Shown piece after piece: positions 6,659 through 7,120 of a stretch of 7,120 bases of DNA (its first letter is position 1; each line of letters begins with the position of its first letter). The notes beneath the pieces were generated by a model that saw only the letters and a program-made list of their open reading frames with translations, ran no database searches and was not told the origin of the DNA. Origin of the DNA: Planctomycetota bacterium (GTDB lineage Bacteria; Planctomycetota; SKW154); NCBI GenBank assembly GCA_026418755.1, contig JAOAAR010000086.1:1-7120 (forward strand), written 5' to 3'. Made by a program: the position numbers and the translations under genes.

Positions 6659-6678
6659 TCGCAATTATATGGTATAAT
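6650..6678 (+). promoter_or_regulatory. Consensus sigma-70 promoter of the right-edge gene
   Basis: TTGACA (6650-6655) and TATAAT (6673-6678) match the consensus in full and are 17 bp apart, the optimum. Transcription would begin near 6685, giving a leader of about 27 nt with AGGGGG (6699-6704) 7 nt before the ATG at 6712. So strong a promoter normally implies either high expression or tight repression. Confidence 0.9.
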
Positions 6679-6695
6679 ATTGTCAGAATGGCAAT
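6679..6695. promoter_or_regulatory. Second imperfect palindrome at the start of transcription
   Basis: ATTGTC-AGAAT-GGCAAT has arms that pair at five of six positions and share the TTGTC half-site with the palindrome at 6643-6658. It covers the expected transcription start. Two related sites bracketing the -10 box fit a repressor with cooperative binding. The spacer is longer than in the first site, so the two may not bind the same protein. Confidence 0.35.
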
Positions 6696-6711
6696 AGTAG
6701 GGGGATGAGAA

Positions 6712-7120
6712 ATGAGGAAGCGGTTTCTTAAGGCGGTTCTGGGCGTAGTGATTCCGTCAGGGACTTCGGTAGGTGTACATATATTTTTGTCGTTTCTTCT
6801 TTCTGTGGTAGTTGTCATTTCTGTCGTAGATTCTTTTTCTTACACCGATGAAGAGTGGGAAGAACTGAAGAAGCGGTGGATGGGAGTGAACATTCAGGTG
6901 CGGTGCGAGCCAACTTTGACGCATGATGTATTGAGCACGCCGCGGGTAGAAGGGGAGGAAGTGGTTGAGAGGTCCGTCGTCCGTTTGGACGAGGAGGCTT
7001 CTCGGGGAGATGCGCCGCGGGGAACGAGTCTTGATGGTTTGTCGGACAGGAGTTTGGGGGGTAGGGGTTATGTGGATGCATGTGGTTTGGGCGGGGGCAG
7101 GGCGAGTGCATATGGTTGCC
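6712..7120 (+). CDS. Membrane-anchored protein of unknown function, 3'-partial
   Basis: The open frame continues past the right edge; 136 codons are visible. A basic N-terminus (MRKRFLK) precedes one hydrophobic segment at about 19-40 with His23 near its start, then a soluble region. This is acidic and amphipathic at 46-58 (several Glu, two Trp) and becomes Arg/Gly-rich toward 103-136, with GGR at 116-118 and GLGGGRASAYG at 125-135. I do not recognise a domain. The layout, a short N-terminal anchor with a His before it, a variable linker and a glycine-rich stretch, recalls planctomycete membrane proteins whose C-terminal part is a terpenoid-cyclase-like or HEAT repeat domain; that is a weak resemblance from memory. 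The ATG is favoured by the consensus promoter and Shine-Dalgarno directly upstream. Nothing visible links it to gmd, from which it diverges. Confidence 0.75.
   Translation, partial: MRKRFLKAVLGVVIPSGTSVGVHIFLSFLLSVVVVISVVDSFSYTDEEWEELKKRWMGVNIQVRCEPTLTHDVLSTPRVEGEEVVERSVVRLDEEASRGDAPRGTSLDGLSDRSLGGRGYVDACGLGGGRASAYGC

Noticed and set aside
6705..6731. Eight-codon open frame starting at ATG 6705, overlapping the start of the right-edge gene
   Set aside because: Its start falls right after the Shine-Dalgarno with no usable spacing, and nothing indicates a leader peptide.
6815..7111. Minus-strand open frame of 98 codons opposite the right-edge gene
   Set aside because: It is Pro/Ser/His-rich with no ribosome-binding site, whereas the plus-strand frame follows a perfect promoter and a Shine-Dalgarno.

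Overview
The window looks like a piece of a bacterial chromosome from an uncultivated or poorly sampled lineage. Every gene has a clear Shine-Dalgarno sequence, and there are good sigma-70 type promoters, which argues against Bacteroidetes. A zinc-ribbon Ser/Thr protein kinase with a DMG motif and an exported protein joining HEAT-like repeats to a von Willebrand A (vWA) domain are both common in Planctomycetes and related lineages. I therefore suggest a planctomycete-like or other PVC/candidate-phylum bacterium, as inference only. A lipobox protein suggests a diderm or at least lipoprotein-sorting envelope. I see no tRNA, rRNA, CRISPR, IS element or phage gene.

Layout. Positions 1-936 (minus) hold the N-terminal 312 codons of a kinase that runs off the left edge. 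A divergent 193-bp gap follows. Then comes a three-gene plus-strand operon with gaps of 10 and 17 bp: an exported HEAT/vWA protein (1130-2506), a transglutaminase-like lipoprotein (2517-3716), and an exported protein carrying a degenerate transglutaminase fold and a C-terminal one-cysteine thioredoxin-like domain (3734-5284). A 272-bp spacer with a strong, probably bidirectional hairpin terminator (5433-5460) separates this operon from a convergent GDP-mannose 4,6-dehydratase gene, gmd (5557-6528, minus). A divergent 183-bp gap then holds a near-perfect consensus promoter overlapped by palindromes. It drives a membrane-anchored protein of unknown function (6712 to the right edge, partial).

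How the genes may work together. The three operon products all carry export signals. They combine a probable protein-binding or metal-binding module (HEAT/vWA), a likely active cysteine enzyme (Cys-His pair present) and a catalytically dead paralogue of that enzyme fused to a thioredoxin fold. The kinase beside them is cytoplasmic at least in its N-terminal part, and its remaining domains lie outside the window. A signalling kinase divergently paired with an exported surface or periplasmic module is an attractive idea, but adjacency is the only evidence. gmd supplies GDP-4-keto-6-deoxymannose for deoxysugar synthesis and looks functionally separate, in its own transcription unit.
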